Below, piece by piece: positions 52,556 to 61,730 of a DNA stretch of 64,000 bases. The position numbers and the translations under genes were made by a program. Position 1 is the first letter of the stretch. Every line of letters begins with the position of its first letter. This stretch comes from an uncultured Collinsella sp. (GTDB taxonomy: Bacteria > Actinomycetota > Coriobacteriia > Coriobacteriales > Coriobacteriaceae): assembly GCA_902470905.1 (NCBI GenBank), contig CABRIC010000004.1:6895-70894 (forward strand). The letters run 5' to 3'. The notes beneath the pieces are model-generated. The model was given only the letters and a program-made list of their open reading frames with translations. It ran no database searches and had not been told where the DNA came from.

Positions 52556-53179
52556 CTACGGGCGCTCCATGTTGGGAACGATGCTGCCCTCAGTCACCGC
52601 ATGCACGGCCAGGCGCATGATGTTGTCGTAGCCGGTCTTGCTCAGGATCTCCGAGATGCGGCGCTTGATGGTGCCCTCACTCATAAACAGCTCGGCCGCG
52701 ATCTCGCGACGACTTTTGCCCTCGCAGGCAAGGCGCAAGATCGACAGCTCGACATCGCCGAGGGCCGCCGTGCCCGAGAAGATGCTCTCGGGCGGCTTGG
52801 GAAACGTGCAGTAACCCGCCAGCGTGGAGCGCATCACGGCGAAAAGCTCGTCGATACCGACGTTCTTGTACACAAAGCTGTCGACGCCCGCCTCGCGTGC
52901 CTGGTCCACAAAGGTGATTTCGGGCATACCCGTCATGATAATGACGCGGCACTCGGGCAGTTGTTCTTTGATGCGCGCCGCCGCCACGATGCCGTTGGAA
53001 TCGTGCTCGGTGCACACGTCCATCAGTATCATGTCCGGGCGCTCCTTAAGCACAACGTCCAAGGCATCCGAGGCGTCGGCGATCGCGGCAACAACCGTCA
53101 TGTCGGGCTGGTCACCGACGGAGCGCGCGAGGCTCTCGCGCAAGATAGCCTGGTCTTCGACGATTAACACGCGAATCAT
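52556..53179 (-). CDS. NarL/LuxR-family response regulator
   Basis: A 207-residue regulator. The receiver has VEDQ, phospho-acceptor Asp in ILMDVCTEH (near residue 54), Thr in IIMTGMP and Lys in FVYKNV. The HTH runs LSILRLACEGKSRREIAAELFMSEGTIKRRISEIL. Start overlaps the kinase stop by four bases. Last gene of a three-gene minus-strand operon. Confidence 0.9.
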   Translation of the reverse strand: MIRVLIVEDQAILRESLARSVGDQPDMTVVAAIADASDALDVVLKERPDMILMDVCTEHDSNGIVAAARIKEQLPECRVIIMTGMPEITFVDQAREAGVDSFVYKNVGIDELFAVMRSTLAGYCTFPKPPESIFSGTAALGDVELSILRLACEGKSRREIAAELFMSEGTIKRRISEILSKTGYDNIMRLAVHAVTEGSIVPNMERP

Positions 53180-54675
53180 GAACTTCTCCTTTGGGCCGTG
53201 GCGCTGGAGGCGAGCGGGATGGACACCGTAAGCGTGAAGGGCGGGGCGGTGTGGACTTCCAGGCTGCCGCCCAGATTCTGTGCGACATGCCTCATACCTG
53301 GGATACCCGTTCCCTCGCGATACGATACGGGTGCAGGCGCGCCGTCGTTAGAAACGACCATCCGCGCGACAGCGCCGTCTTCTGTCCCCTCCTGCCACAG
53401 GCGCACATGGACCTGATGGGCCTGTGCATGCTTGGTGGCATTGGTCGAGGCTTCGCGGATAATCTGCAAAAATGCTGCGGCGACACGCGCGTCGTTTGGC
53501 AGCTCGCCCTCCACATCGATCTGCACGCTCACCAGGCCAAAGGCATGGACGATATCGCCCAGTTGCTCTGCCGGTTCGCTGTCGCCCCCGCTGCGCAGAT
53601 CGGCAGCGATTGAGCGCAGCAGCGGGTCGATCTGCTCGAGTGACTCGTCATCCAGGCGCCCTTCCTCCAGATAACGATGGAGAATGGACAGGCGCTGCCC
53701 GATCACGTCGTGCACGCGAGCGCGCATACGCAGATAGGCCGCATTGTCGGCAACTTTTTTGACTTCTTCGATCTGGGCTTGGAGCTCTTGGCCCGCAAGC
53801 TCAAGCAGGTGGTTGGCTTGCGCTAGGCGATCATGGGCATGCGCATACTCTGTTACATCCAGACCGATAATGCGCTCGAAGAGGCGGCCCGAAACCATAA
53901 CGTCATCGTGCACGAACAAGCGAATCTCGGCGGGAGAAACCTCGACCACAACGCGCGCCTCACCAAAGCGGTCCAGATTAATCCGCACACGGTTCTGGCT
54001 GCTTTCGGGCATTTGCATACTGAGTTTTCGTAGGTCGTTCCATGTGCTGCTCATGTCGCGCAAATCGGTGGGCATATGAAGCTCCACCAGGTTTTTGCGC
54101 ATGCAGCGGTTCATGAGCAACGGACGGCCCCTCGGGTCTAGATACAGGATGCCCACGGGAATCACGTTGATGGTTTCAATCGTCGAGAACGCGGTAATAT
54201 CCTCCTGGCGGTTACGGACGTCCATCAAGAGCGCCGCGATGGAACGGAACAGGAAGAACGCTCCCTCTGCGATAAGGACAACGGTCCACGCCGAGCCCAT
54301 AACAACAACCATTGGCGGCGTAACGGCGGCAACGAGCAGCAGCTCAGTCAGCATGACGGGGAGGCGATAGTGCACCATAAGCACCACGCCATAGACAAAG
54401 ATCGCGGCATTGAGCCACAGCGCTCCGCCCATCGCCCTGGCGCAAACGCCAAGCGGCGCCACCAGATACGAGCCAGACGACGCGAACAGGATAAGCGCCG
54501 AAACCATCAGGTGAACCACGAGGCTCGCCTCGTAGGCGCAAGTCACCTTACGGTTATAGGACGTGCGACGCGACGCGATGAGTGGAACGTGAATTGTCTG
54601 CAGGCATGCCGCCAGGGCAAAGACGACATCGAGCGCGACAATCTGAGGAAGGATGAGCGGAATCTGCATGGTCAC
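53176..54675 (-). CDS. PAS-containing sensor histidine kinase
   Basis: A 499-residue kinase. Membrane helices span residues about 1-165. A PAS-like domain begins at IETINVIPVGILYLDPRGRP. The phosphotransfer helix is RARVHDVIGQRLSILHRYL. The ATPase domain has the N-box IIREASTNATKHA and G-box GTGIPGMRHVAQNLGG. The start is the GTG at 54675, whose GTGA overlaps the stop of the upstream gene; ATG 54669 with GGTGAG is equally credible. It should phosphorylate the adjacent regulator. Confidence 0.87.
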   Translation of the reverse strand: MTMQIPLILPQIVALDVVFALAACLQTIHVPLIASRRTSYNRKVTCAYEASLVVHLMVSALILFASSGSYLVAPLGVCARAMGGALWLNAAIFVYGVVLMVHYRLPVMLTELLLVAAVTPPMVVVMGSAWTVVLIAEGAFFLFRSIAALLMDVRNRQEDITAFSTIETINVIPVGILYLDPRGRPLLMNRCMRKNLVELHMPTDLRDMSSTWNDLRKLSMQMPESSQNRVRINLDRFGEARVVVEVSPAEIRLFVHDDVMVSGRLFERIIGLDVTEYAHAHDRLAQANHLLELAGQELQAQIEEVKKVADNAAYLRMRARVHDVIGQRLSILHRYLEEGRLDDESLEQIDPLLRSIAADLRSGGDSEPAEQLGDIVHAFGLVSVQIDVEGELPNDARVAAAFLQIIREASTNATKHAQAHQVHVRLWQEGTEDGAVARMVVSNDGAPAPVSYREGTGIPGMRHVAQNLGGSLEVHTAPPFTLTVSIPLASSATAQRRSS

Positions 54676-56555
54676 TCACCCGCCTGCGGCATCAAGACGA
54701 TCATGCGCAGCTGACCGGGCTCGCCCTCAAGACGGTACGCCACGTTACGCCCTTGCAGCGCGCTCTCGAGCTCACGCGCGGCGGGCGTCTGCGACAAATC
54801 CTTCTCGTCATTGGAAAAGAGCGTGGCACGCAACTCCACGCTGCACGAGTCGTGATCGCTCAGGTGATACATGAGCGCCGGATGGTCGGTGGTGTAAGCG
54901 AAAAACGCAAAGTCATACACGCAGTCGTACAGGGCGCTTACCGTACTGGCGTGCAACGGGCGCCGTATGGCGATAATCGAGGCGCAATCGACGTCGATGG
55001 TGCGCAGGTCGCTTGCGAGCTCGTTGGCAATGAGCTGAATGCGATCGCGATCAAAACCACTCTCCCCGTGTTGTGCCAACGTGAGCGATCCCTTGCGCTT
55101 GCAATAGGCAACGAGCATCTTGGCGCGCTGCAGCATACAGTAACGCTCGTGCGAAGATGCCTCGTCGGTCAACGGCGGCAGAGCGCTCAGTAGGTCGTAC
55201 ATCTCTTCGAGTGCGCGGGCAAGCGCCCGGTCCACGTCTTGGACCAGCAAGGTCTCGGCCTCTTGATCTGCCAAATGCGTCTTAAGGTCGTAGTCGGCGA
55301 CAAGCAGCTCGTTTTGGCGTTGCAGCTCCATGCGACGATGCGCTAGTTCGCGATTGAGATCGTTGAGCTCCGACACGTCTTGGGCAAGCAGCGCCGATCC
55401 GCCCAGCAGCGGAAAGGCGCGATACATTACATCGGGATCGGACGCCACGGCAAAGGCATGGGCGCGCCCGTGCTCCTGGACCCGCAACTCCTCGCGCACG
55501 CCCTCTGGGATCGGCTTTGACACCGGCGTGGTATAGACTTCCTGCAAGTCGCGCGTCATGACCTTTAGGTCGAGCGGCAGGGTATCGAAAATGCCGGCGA
55601 TATCGTGGTACGACGGAATGACGCCGCAATCGAGACAGATTTCCATCGCCATCACGCACAGGACGCAATAGACGAGCGAAAAGTTGAGCCTCCATGCCCA
55701 GGGCACGCGCAGAGCATATGAGATGGCAAAGAATGCGCCGCCCAGCAGCACGAGCGCCGCCGTGCCCGAAAAACGTTGGATGCGGAAGGACGAGGACCGG
55801 CCCACCAGGATAAAAAAGGCCACGAAGTTAAAGGCCGTCCACACCAGAACGGCACCGTAGCCCCAACCGTATGTGTAATCGTTGCTCCAGGTTTCACTCG
55901 ATCGATCGAAGTGGAAGACCTGCTGATGAATATCGTTAGTGAGCACAAAGCCGATAAGCAGGACAGCCATGAACCACAAAACGGTGCGGTACCGACGCCC
56001 CATACGATGCTGTTCCAAACCCGCGAGGCGCAGACCGCACAGCTGGTAGATCAGCGGAATGAGCGTCATGGGCACGTAGTACAGGTACCACAGCACAGTG
56101 GCATAGAACGGCGTGAACGACTTATATTTGAGGATGACCTCGATCATCCACAGGGCGCAAATGGCGGCGATGGCAACAAGGCGGCGGCGCAACACATAGT
56201 CCAAACAACGCAGATAGACCAGCACGCCCCAGATCGAAAATGCAATTGCGGCGGCAAGCAGCGGGAGAGAGCTCGAATGGACGAGCGCATCCACGACCTC
56301 TTCGGACACCTCACTGTAGACGGGCGTGGCGTTGGAAAGCTTGAAATCGGAGGCGAACAACGCCGGCAAGACTGCCAAAAGTATAAGGAACAGCGCAGTG
56401 GTGACACCGGCGATAGCGAAGACGCGGCGGCGGTATACACGATGCGTTATGCCAACAAGGAATCGCGGCATGGCGAAGAGCCTGCCGCCCCTGGGATCCG
56501 CAACCGGCGCGGTCCGGGCGGCCGCGTGGCCGATATGTCGCTCGCGGGTACCCAT
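54672..56555 (-). CDS. Membrane sensor protein with degenerate kinase domain
   Basis: About 627 residues (599 if the ATG at 56471 is used). Eight or so membrane helices, then a PAS-like region (IPSYHDIAGIFDTLPLDLKV), a coiled segment and a C-terminal part of histidine-kinase size. No phospho-His box, N-box or G-boxes are visible; where N should be, the sequence reads YDCVYDFAFFAY. It looks like a pseudokinase that senses and signals to the kinase encoded next. It forms an overlapping operon with the kinase and regulator. The ORF stays open to 56681, but that part crosses a terminator-like hairpin. Confidence 0.7.
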   Translation of the reverse strand: MGTRERHIGHAAARTAPVADPRGGRLFAMPRFLVGITHRVYRRRVFAIAGVTTALFLILLAVLPALFASDFKLSNATPVYSEVSEEVVDALVHSSSLPLLAAAIAFSIWGVLVYLRCLDYVLRRRLVAIAAICALWMIEVILKYKSFTPFYATVLWYLYYVPMTLIPLIYQLCGLRLAGLEQHRMGRRYRTVLWFMAVLLIGFVLTNDIHQQVFHFDRSSETWSNDYTYGWGYGAVLVWTAFNFVAFFILVGRSSSFRIQRFSGTAALVLLGGAFFAISYALRVPWAWRLNFSLVYCVLCVMAMEICLDCGVIPSYHDIAGIFDTLPLDLKVMTRDLQEVYTTPVSKPIPEGVREELRVQEHGRAHAFAVASDPDVMYRAFPLLGGSALLAQDVSELNDLNRELAHRRMELQRQNELLVADYDLKTHLADQEAETLLVQDVDRALARALEEMYDLLSALPPLTDEASSHERYCMLQRAKMLVAYCKRKGSLTLAQHGESGFDRDRIQLIANELASDLRTIDVDCASIIAIRRPLHASTVSALYDCVYDFAFFAYTTDHPALMYHLSDHDSCSVELRATLFSNDEKDLSQTPAARELESALQGRNVAYRLEGEPGQLRMIVLMPQAGE

Positions 56556-56625
56556 AGTGCTTTTAGTGTACCGACAGATGGGTCGAAAAAGCGGGCCGCA
56601 TGTCCCAAAATCCGCAGACGGCGAG

Positions 56626-56658
56626 GCACCCGGCGAGCAGTTAATGCTCGCCGGGTGC
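56626..56658. repeat. Hairpin GCACCCGGCGAG / CTCGCCGGGTGC
   Basis: Twelve perfect pairs with loop CAGTTAATG, nearly identical to the terminator at 47862. No T-run, and located between divergent genes where no terminator is expected. A dispersed copy or a relic. Confidence 0.65.
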
Positions 56659-56845
56659 GTTCGCATTGGGATGCCCATCAAGGAGGTGGCGTCGTACGTG
56701 TCCCTTCTGGTCCATGCGGCTCAAAATCGCGGCGTGATGTGAACGGCTGGGGTCAACTTTGCAGCATTTCGAGCTCGGCTTCGATATTGAGACTGGTTCT
56801 TTATTAAAATGGAATTCCAGACAATTGGGCGGCTGGGGGTTAACC

Positions 56846-58390
56846 GTGAGGGGCATGGGAGACACAACCGCATATCTGCGTCGGGGCATTCGAGAGATTA
56901 TATGCCTGGCGCTGTTCTCCTTCACGTTTTTGGCGTGCGAGTATCTCTTTGATGTGCGCATGGCCGAGTTCGTGTCTCCGAACGAGGTCGTTATTTATGA
57001 GAGCCTTGTCCTCGGCGCGAGCGTGATTGGCTTTTTTGTGCGCCCCATTCTGTATTATCGTCGTCCCCATGCCATCGACGCGACGAGCGACATCACGGGC
57101 GTTTTGCTGGTGGCGGCATTGCTGCTGTTGATTATGGCGGTTCAGGTTCAGGTGGTAATTGCCGGCGGCTTGGTGGCGTGCTGTGCGCTGGGCTATTGCG
57201 GGTCGACCGCCCATGCCAATCTGGCGCGGCGTTTTGCGCAGACGCCCTGTTTGGCGCGCGCCGTGGCGGTTTCCTATGCTGCGGGCATTTTGGTACAGGT
57301 GCTCAACCATATGGTGATGCCTGCGGGCATTCCCCAGCAGTTTGTCCTCATCGCCTGTGCGATTGCACTGGTTGGGCTGCTTCACGGTACCCGCCGAGCT
57401 AAATTGCGCGATGAGTCTGCGCCCGAGTTCGAGGCCGAGATTGCCGAGCTGTCGGTCGATGCGTTTGAACGTGGCTCCAGGTGGCTCGATGACCCCGAGG
57501 CAAAGGCAGCCTTCCAGGGTGCCGTGGTGCGTCTGACGGTGGCGACCGCCTGCCTCACCGGCGTGTTCGCGGCTCTCAATGCCGGCCTTACGACTTCGCA
57601 TGCCGCCGGCGCCATCGACCTGGGCGACTGGCCGCGCTTGCTGCTGGTTGTGAGCGCCCTTGCCGCCGGCGTCCTGTATGACCTGCGTGGGCGTTCGTAT
57701 ATGAATATCATCATGACGTGCGCCGCCATGCTGTCCACGCTCTCGTTCTTTGTGCTTATCACCGATGGCAACGGTGGCAATACGCTTGCCGCCACGATTA
57801 TCTTTTACCTTGGCACGGGCTTTTTCGTGGTGTTCTTCACCGCGAAGTTCGCCGCGATTTCGATGTATGCCCGCTGGGCGTATCTGTGGCCGTGCATGGG
57901 CCGTGTTATCAACAACGTTTGCTCGATACTCGTGACGGCTCCGGCGGTGGCGATCATCTCGAGCCAAAATGTGCTGACGGCGGTGGGTGTCGTGCTCGTG
58001 CTGTTCGTCGGCATCGCGATTTCGCTGTTGGGACAGTTTGGGCAAGGCGGCGAGCGCGAGGCGACACATGGCGGGCTGGCGTTTGCTACCGACGATCTTG
58101 GCGTGAGCCGTGCACCCGATCAGGCCGACACGGTGCCCCTGGAGCCGCCGGAGCTTTCGTTTGACGATCGGCTTGACGGCTTCGTTGCCGCCTTTGGGCT
58201 CACCAAGCGCGAGCGCGATGTTCTGGAGGCGCTAGTCGTTTCGGACGACAGCGTGCAGGACGTGGCGGCGGCACTCTTCCTTTCGCGCTCCACGCTCTAT
58301 CGCCACATCGCTTCGATCAACAAAAAGACCGGTGCCTCCTCGCGCGTAGCCCTCATTAACTTCTTCTGGTCCTGGACACCCAAGGACTAG
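56846..58390 (+). CDS. Membrane-integrated LuxR-family regulator
   Basis: A 514-residue protein with about ten to twelve membrane helices (MFS-like arrangement) and a cytosolic C-terminal LuxR HTH (LTKRERDVLEALVVSD...LYRHIASINKKTGASSR). Such fusions are abundant in Eggerthella and relatives and probably link binding of a small molecule in the membrane part to DNA binding. The start GTG 56846 has GGGGG six bases upstream; the ATG at 56855 is too close to its purine run. Divergent from the sensor operon. Confidence 0.82.
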   Translation: MRGMGDTTAYLRRGIREIICLALFSFTFLACEYLFDVRMAEFVSPNEVVIYESLVLGASVIGFFVRPILYYRRPHAIDATSDITGVLLVAALLLLIMAVQVQVVIAGGLVACCALGYCGSTAHANLARRFAQTPCLARAVAVSYAAGILVQVLNHMVMPAGIPQQFVLIACAIALVGLLHGTRRAKLRDESAPEFEAEIAELSVDAFERGSRWLDDPEAKAAFQGAVVRLTVATACLTGVFAALNAGLTTSHAAGAIDLGDWPRLLLVVSALAAGVLYDLRGRSYMNIIMTCAAMLSTLSFFVLITDGNGGNTLAATIIFYLGTGFFVVFFTAKFAAISMYARWAYLWPCMGRVINNVCSILVTAPAVAIISSQNVLTAVGVVLVLFVGIAISLLGQFGQGGEREATHGGLAFATDDLGVSRAPDQADTVPLEPPELSFDDRLDGFVAAFGLTKRERDVLEALVVSDDSVQDVAAALFLSRSTLYRHIASINKKTGASSRVALINFFWSWTPKD

Positions 58391-58404
58391 CTAATCCCCC
58401 AATA

Positions 58405-58471
58405 AGTTGCGGTGGAATAGTCCCTAAATCAAAGCCGTTGGACTTTAAACAGGAACTATTTCACCGCAACT
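58405..58471. repeat. 17-bp-stem palindrome between convergent genes
   Basis: AGTTGCGGTGGAATAGT / ACTATTTCACCGCAACT, 16 of 17 paired (one G-T). Further partial pairing of TCCCTAAA with TTTAAACAGGA extends it. It can act as a bidirectional terminator, or be another dispersed palindrome. Confidence 0.7.
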
Positions 58472-58522
58472 GCTGAGGGGATAGGCTGCCGACGTCAGCT
58501 GGTAGGGTTTTCCGCTTGCTTG

Positions 58523-61291
58523 CTACAGCAGCTCGCCGTGACGAGCGATGTAGCGGCGCTTTGCCAACTGGGTGAGCGCGATGTAGGCGGTGACGATGCC
58601 GATGAGCAGCGCGAAAAAGCTCGCGGGCAGTGCCATGAGGCCGAGCGCATCGGCGATGGGGCTTGCCGGTAGCCAGGTGACGAGCGCCAGGCCTAGCACG
58701 GTGAGAGCGCACAGTGCCGGCGCGGCGTGGTCACGTGGGCTCGGCAGGCGCGGGGAGCGCAGCATGTGGACCACGAGTGTCTGTGACCACATGGACTCGA
58801 CAAACCAGCCGCTCTGGAAGAGCGACGCAAAGGCTGCCATGCCCGTGACGTTGCCCGTCCCGGCAAGCTCGGACCAGCTTGCGCCCACGGCGGCGGGGCA
58901 CACCACAAAGAAGAGCGCGGCGAAGGTCACGATGTCAAACAGCGAGCTCACGGGGCCCAGCTCGAGCATAAAGCCCTTGATAGACGCGGCGTCCCAGGCG
59001 CGCGGACGGGCAGTCCAGGCATCGTCGACGGTGTCCCACGGCAGCGCGATGCATACGATCTCGTAGACGAGCGACAGCAGCACCAACTGCAGGGCGCTCA
59101 TGGGCAAAAACGGCAAGAACAGGCTCGCGACGGTCACGGACAACACGTTGCCAAAGTTGGAGCTCACCGTGGTCTTGAGGTACTTGAGCAGGTTGCCGTA
59201 GGTGCGGCGGCCTTCGATGATGCCGCGCTCGAGCACGCCCAGGTCCTTCTGAAGCAAGATGATATCGGCGGATTCCTTGGCGATGTCGACGGCCGAATCG
59301 ACCGAGATGCCGCAGTCGCTCGCACGCATGGCGGCGGCGTCGTTGATGCCGTCGCCCATAAAGCCCACAGTGTGACCGAGCAGTTCGCGCATGACGCGCA
59401 CCAGACGCGCCTTCTGCAGCGGCGAGAGCTTGGCGAACAGATGGGTCTTCTCGGCGCGCTCGGCAAGCTCGGCGTCATCGAGCGCATCGATCTCGGAGCC
59501 TAGCAAAACGTTGCTCGCATCGATGCCGATCTGCTCGCAGACGGTGGCGGCGACGCGGTCGTTGTCGCCGGTCAGGACCTTGACCGCCACGCCCTTGGCC
59601 TCGAGCGTGGCGACGGCTCTCGCGGCACTTGCTTTGGGTGGATCGAGGAAAGCCAAAAAGCCCATCAGCACCATGTCGCATTCGTCGGCGATGCCAAACT
59701 CGCCCACGCGGCGCGGATCGATCTTCTGCGCCACGGCAATCACGCGCAGGCCCTCGGCGTTGAGCCCGGCGACCTGCTTGCGAATCTGGGCGAGCTTATC
59801 TTCGGTGAGAGGCTGGGCGATGCCATCGACTTCGACAAAGGAGCAGATCTCGAGCATTTCCTCGGCAGCGCCCTTGGTAACCATCTGGGTTTTGCCTTGG
59901 GCGTCGGCTACAACTACGCTCAGGCGACGGCGCGAGAAATCGAAGGGCACCTCGTCGACCTTGGTATAGCGGTCGCGAAGGCTCTGGCCCAGCATGGAAT
60001 CGGGCACGACGGTCGAGGGCGTTGCATCGGCACGGTCGATTACGGCCAGGTCGATAAGGTTTTTGAGGCCGGTCTGGAAGAAGCTGTTCAAAAACGCATG
60101 GCGCAGCACGCGCGCGTCCTCGTTGCCGTCGGTGTTGAGGTAGCGCTCGAGCACGATGCGGTCTTCGGTGAGGGTGCCGGTCTTGTCACAGCACAAGACG
60201 TCCATCGCGCCGAGGTTTTGAATCGCCGGCAGCTCCTTGACGATAACCTGGCGGCGGGCGAGGTCCTTGGCCCCCTGCGACAGGCTCGTGGTCACGATGA
60301 CGGGAAGCATCTGCGGCGTGATGCCCACGGCCACGCTCGTGGCGAACAGCAGCGCGTCGATGATGTTGCCCTTGGTGGCGGCGTTGATGGCAAAGACGAC
60401 CGGTGCCATAACGAGCATAAGATGTACGAGCAACATGGAGACACTCGAGACGCCGCGGTCAAACGCGCTCTTCTCGCCGCGTCCGTTGAGCATCTTGGCG
60501 ATGCCGCCCAGGTAGGTGTCCGAGCTGGTGGCAACGACAAGCGCCAAGGCTGTGCCGTTTTGCACGGAGGTACCGGTAAAGACAATGTTCTTGCAGGTAG
60601 AGAGTGGCAGCATGGAGCCGTCGGCACCCTCGACGACGGTGACGGCAGCGGTCTTCTCGACGGCCTCGCTCTCGCCGGTGAGTGCGGATTCGATGACAAA
60701 CAGGTCGCGTGCTGTGATGATGCGGGCGTCTGCTGGCACCATATCGCCGGCAGAGAGGCGGATTACATCGCCGGGAACGAGCTCGTCGAAGGGGATCTCG
60801 AGGCGCTCACCGTCGCGCAGGGCGGTGCAAGTGTTGGACACCAGGTCCTTGAGAGCCTCTGCCGCATTGCCGCTGCGGGCTTCCTGGATAAACTTCATGC
60901 CGCCCGATACCAGCAGCATGATGCCGATGACGATGACCGTGGAGGGGTCGCGCTGCGGCTCGGGCACGGCGAGCACGTCGATGTAGAGCGAGACCAGCGC
61001 GAGCGCGGCGAGGATACCGGCGAAGGGATCGATGAACGCGTCGGCGACGCGGCGGGCGAACGTTTTGGTCGTTGCCTCGATGGTGTTGGGGCCGGAGGCG
61101 TCCAGGCGCTCGGCTGCCTGCTCGGCGGTGAGGCCGTTTGCCGTGGTGTCAAGCAGTACGAGAGCGTCATCGGCACTATGGGTGGTGGCGAATATGGTGT
61201 TCTTGGACAGGCCGGTATGAGCGGCAGGGCGCGCCGTGCGGCGGCGCTTGGAGATAGCTTCGAGTACCGTGGCGGTTTTGAGCATCAGCAT
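58523..61291 (-). CDS. mgtA: Magnesium-translocating P-type ATPase
   Basis: A 922-residue P-type ATPase of the MgtA/MgtB (P3B) group. Motifs include the phosphorylation site CCDKTGTLTEDR, the TGES loop ALTGESEAVEK, VLTGDNDRVAA, and the hinge VGFMGDGINDAAAMRASDCGIS. The C-terminal helices have YEIVCIALPWDTVD, typical of Mg2+ importers. It imports Mg2+ at low external concentration. The start ATG 61291 follows AAGGAGG. A leader of about 270 bases with a small ORF precedes it, suggesting Mg2+-dependent attenuation. Confidence 0.93.
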   Translation of the reverse strand: MLMLKTATVLEAISKRRRTARPAAHTGLSKNTIFATTHSADDALVLLDTTANGLTAEQAAERLDASGPNTIEATTKTFARRVADAFIDPFAGILAALALVSLYIDVLAVPEPQRDPSTVIVIGIMLLVSGGMKFIQEARSGNAAEALKDLVSNTCTALRDGERLEIPFDELVPGDVIRLSAGDMVPADARIITARDLFVIESALTGESEAVEKTAAVTVVEGADGSMLPLSTCKNIVFTGTSVQNGTALALVVATSSDTYLGGIAKMLNGRGEKSAFDRGVSSVSMLLVHLMLVMAPVVFAINAATKGNIIDALLFATSVAVGITPQMLPVIVTTSLSQGAKDLARRQVIVKELPAIQNLGAMDVLCCDKTGTLTEDRIVLERYLNTDGNEDARVLRHAFLNSFFQTGLKNLIDLAVIDRADATPSTVVPDSMLGQSLRDRYTKVDEVPFDFSRRRLSVVVADAQGKTQMVTKGAAEEMLEICSFVEVDGIAQPLTEDKLAQIRKQVAGLNAEGLRVIAVAQKIDPRRVGEFGIADECDMVLMGFLAFLDPPKASAARAVATLEAKGVAVKVLTGDNDRVAATVCEQIGIDASNVLLGSEIDALDDAELAERAEKTHLFAKLSPLQKARLVRVMRELLGHTVGFMGDGINDAAAMRASDCGISVDSAVDIAKESADIILLQKDLGVLERGIIEGRRTYGNLLKYLKTTVSSNFGNVLSVTVASLFLPFLPMSALQLVLLSLVYEIVCIALPWDTVDDAWTARPRAWDAASIKGFMLELGPVSSLFDIVTFAALFFVVCPAAVGASWSELAGTGNVTGMAAFASLFQSGWFVESMWSQTLVVHMLRSPRLPSPRDHAAPALCALTVLGLALVTWLPASPIADALGLMALPASFFALLIGIVTAYIALTQLAKRRYIARHGELL

Positions 61292-61374
61292 AGGGTCCTC
61301 CTTGTTGAAGGGAGTTAGCGTACGTGTCGTATTGAGTTGCAAAAAACCTAGATGTCGCTCACGTCATGCTCACG

Positions 61375-61411
61375 AACCACCACAAAGGGGACAGGCACCT
61401 TTGTGGTGGTT
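61375..61411. repeat. Hairpin of the AACCACCACAAAGG family in the mgtA leader
   Basis: AACCACCACAAAGG / CCTTTGTGGTGGTT, 14 perfect pairs with loop GGACAGGCA. Inverted copy of the hairpin at 47623-47675 (whose loop is the reverse complement). It lies between the leader ORF and mgtA. Confidence 0.8.
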
Positions 61412-61432
61412 TTGACAATCGGTTGGTGGCGC

Positions 61433-61504
61433 TTATGCGAATACGGAGTCCTCGCGGCGTGCCGAGGGCGACATGCAGGTTTTTCGACTATGACTGCCTT
61501 CCAT
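61433..61504 (-). CDS. Candidate mgtA leader peptide (23 codons)
   Basis: ATG at 61504 with an ideal AAGGAGG six bases upstream. It encodes 23 residues (MEGSHSRKTCMSPSARREDS then VFA) and stops at 61433, 141 bases before mgtA. It sits downstream of a good promoter on the same strand. Small leader ORFs such as Salmonella mgtL control mgtA by translation-dependent attenuation; this one has no sequence similarity to mgtL that I can see. Function inferred from position and ribosome binding site. Confidence 0.55.
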   Translation of the reverse strand: MEGSHSRKTCMSPSARREDSVFA

Positions 61505-61570
61505 GGCACACCTCCTTAAGGCCGGGCGCGGCGCGCTTCGGGTATCTCGTACCCGTTTCAATCCGCCCGT

Positions 61571-61599
61571 ATTCTTGACGAGGGGGTTTATCGTGTCAA
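61571..61599 (-). promoter_or_regulatory. Promoter of the mgtA leader
   Basis: On the minus strand TTGACA (61594-61599) and AAGAAT (61571-61576) with exactly 17 bases between. Transcription would start near 61563, giving a leader of about 270 bases. The segment also holds an inverted pair TTGAC/GTCAA and GGGGG/CCCCC that could be an operator. Confidence 0.7.
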
Positions 61600-61730
61600 C
61601 CCCCATTGTTCGGAAAACCGTTGCCCCTGACAAAGCCTTTACAGAATGCCGTGGCCCCAAAGCGCGCCCGCATCGACGCTTCGCCTGCGCTAAACTGGAA
61701 GGCACGTACGCGATTACGAGAGGAGCCCGC

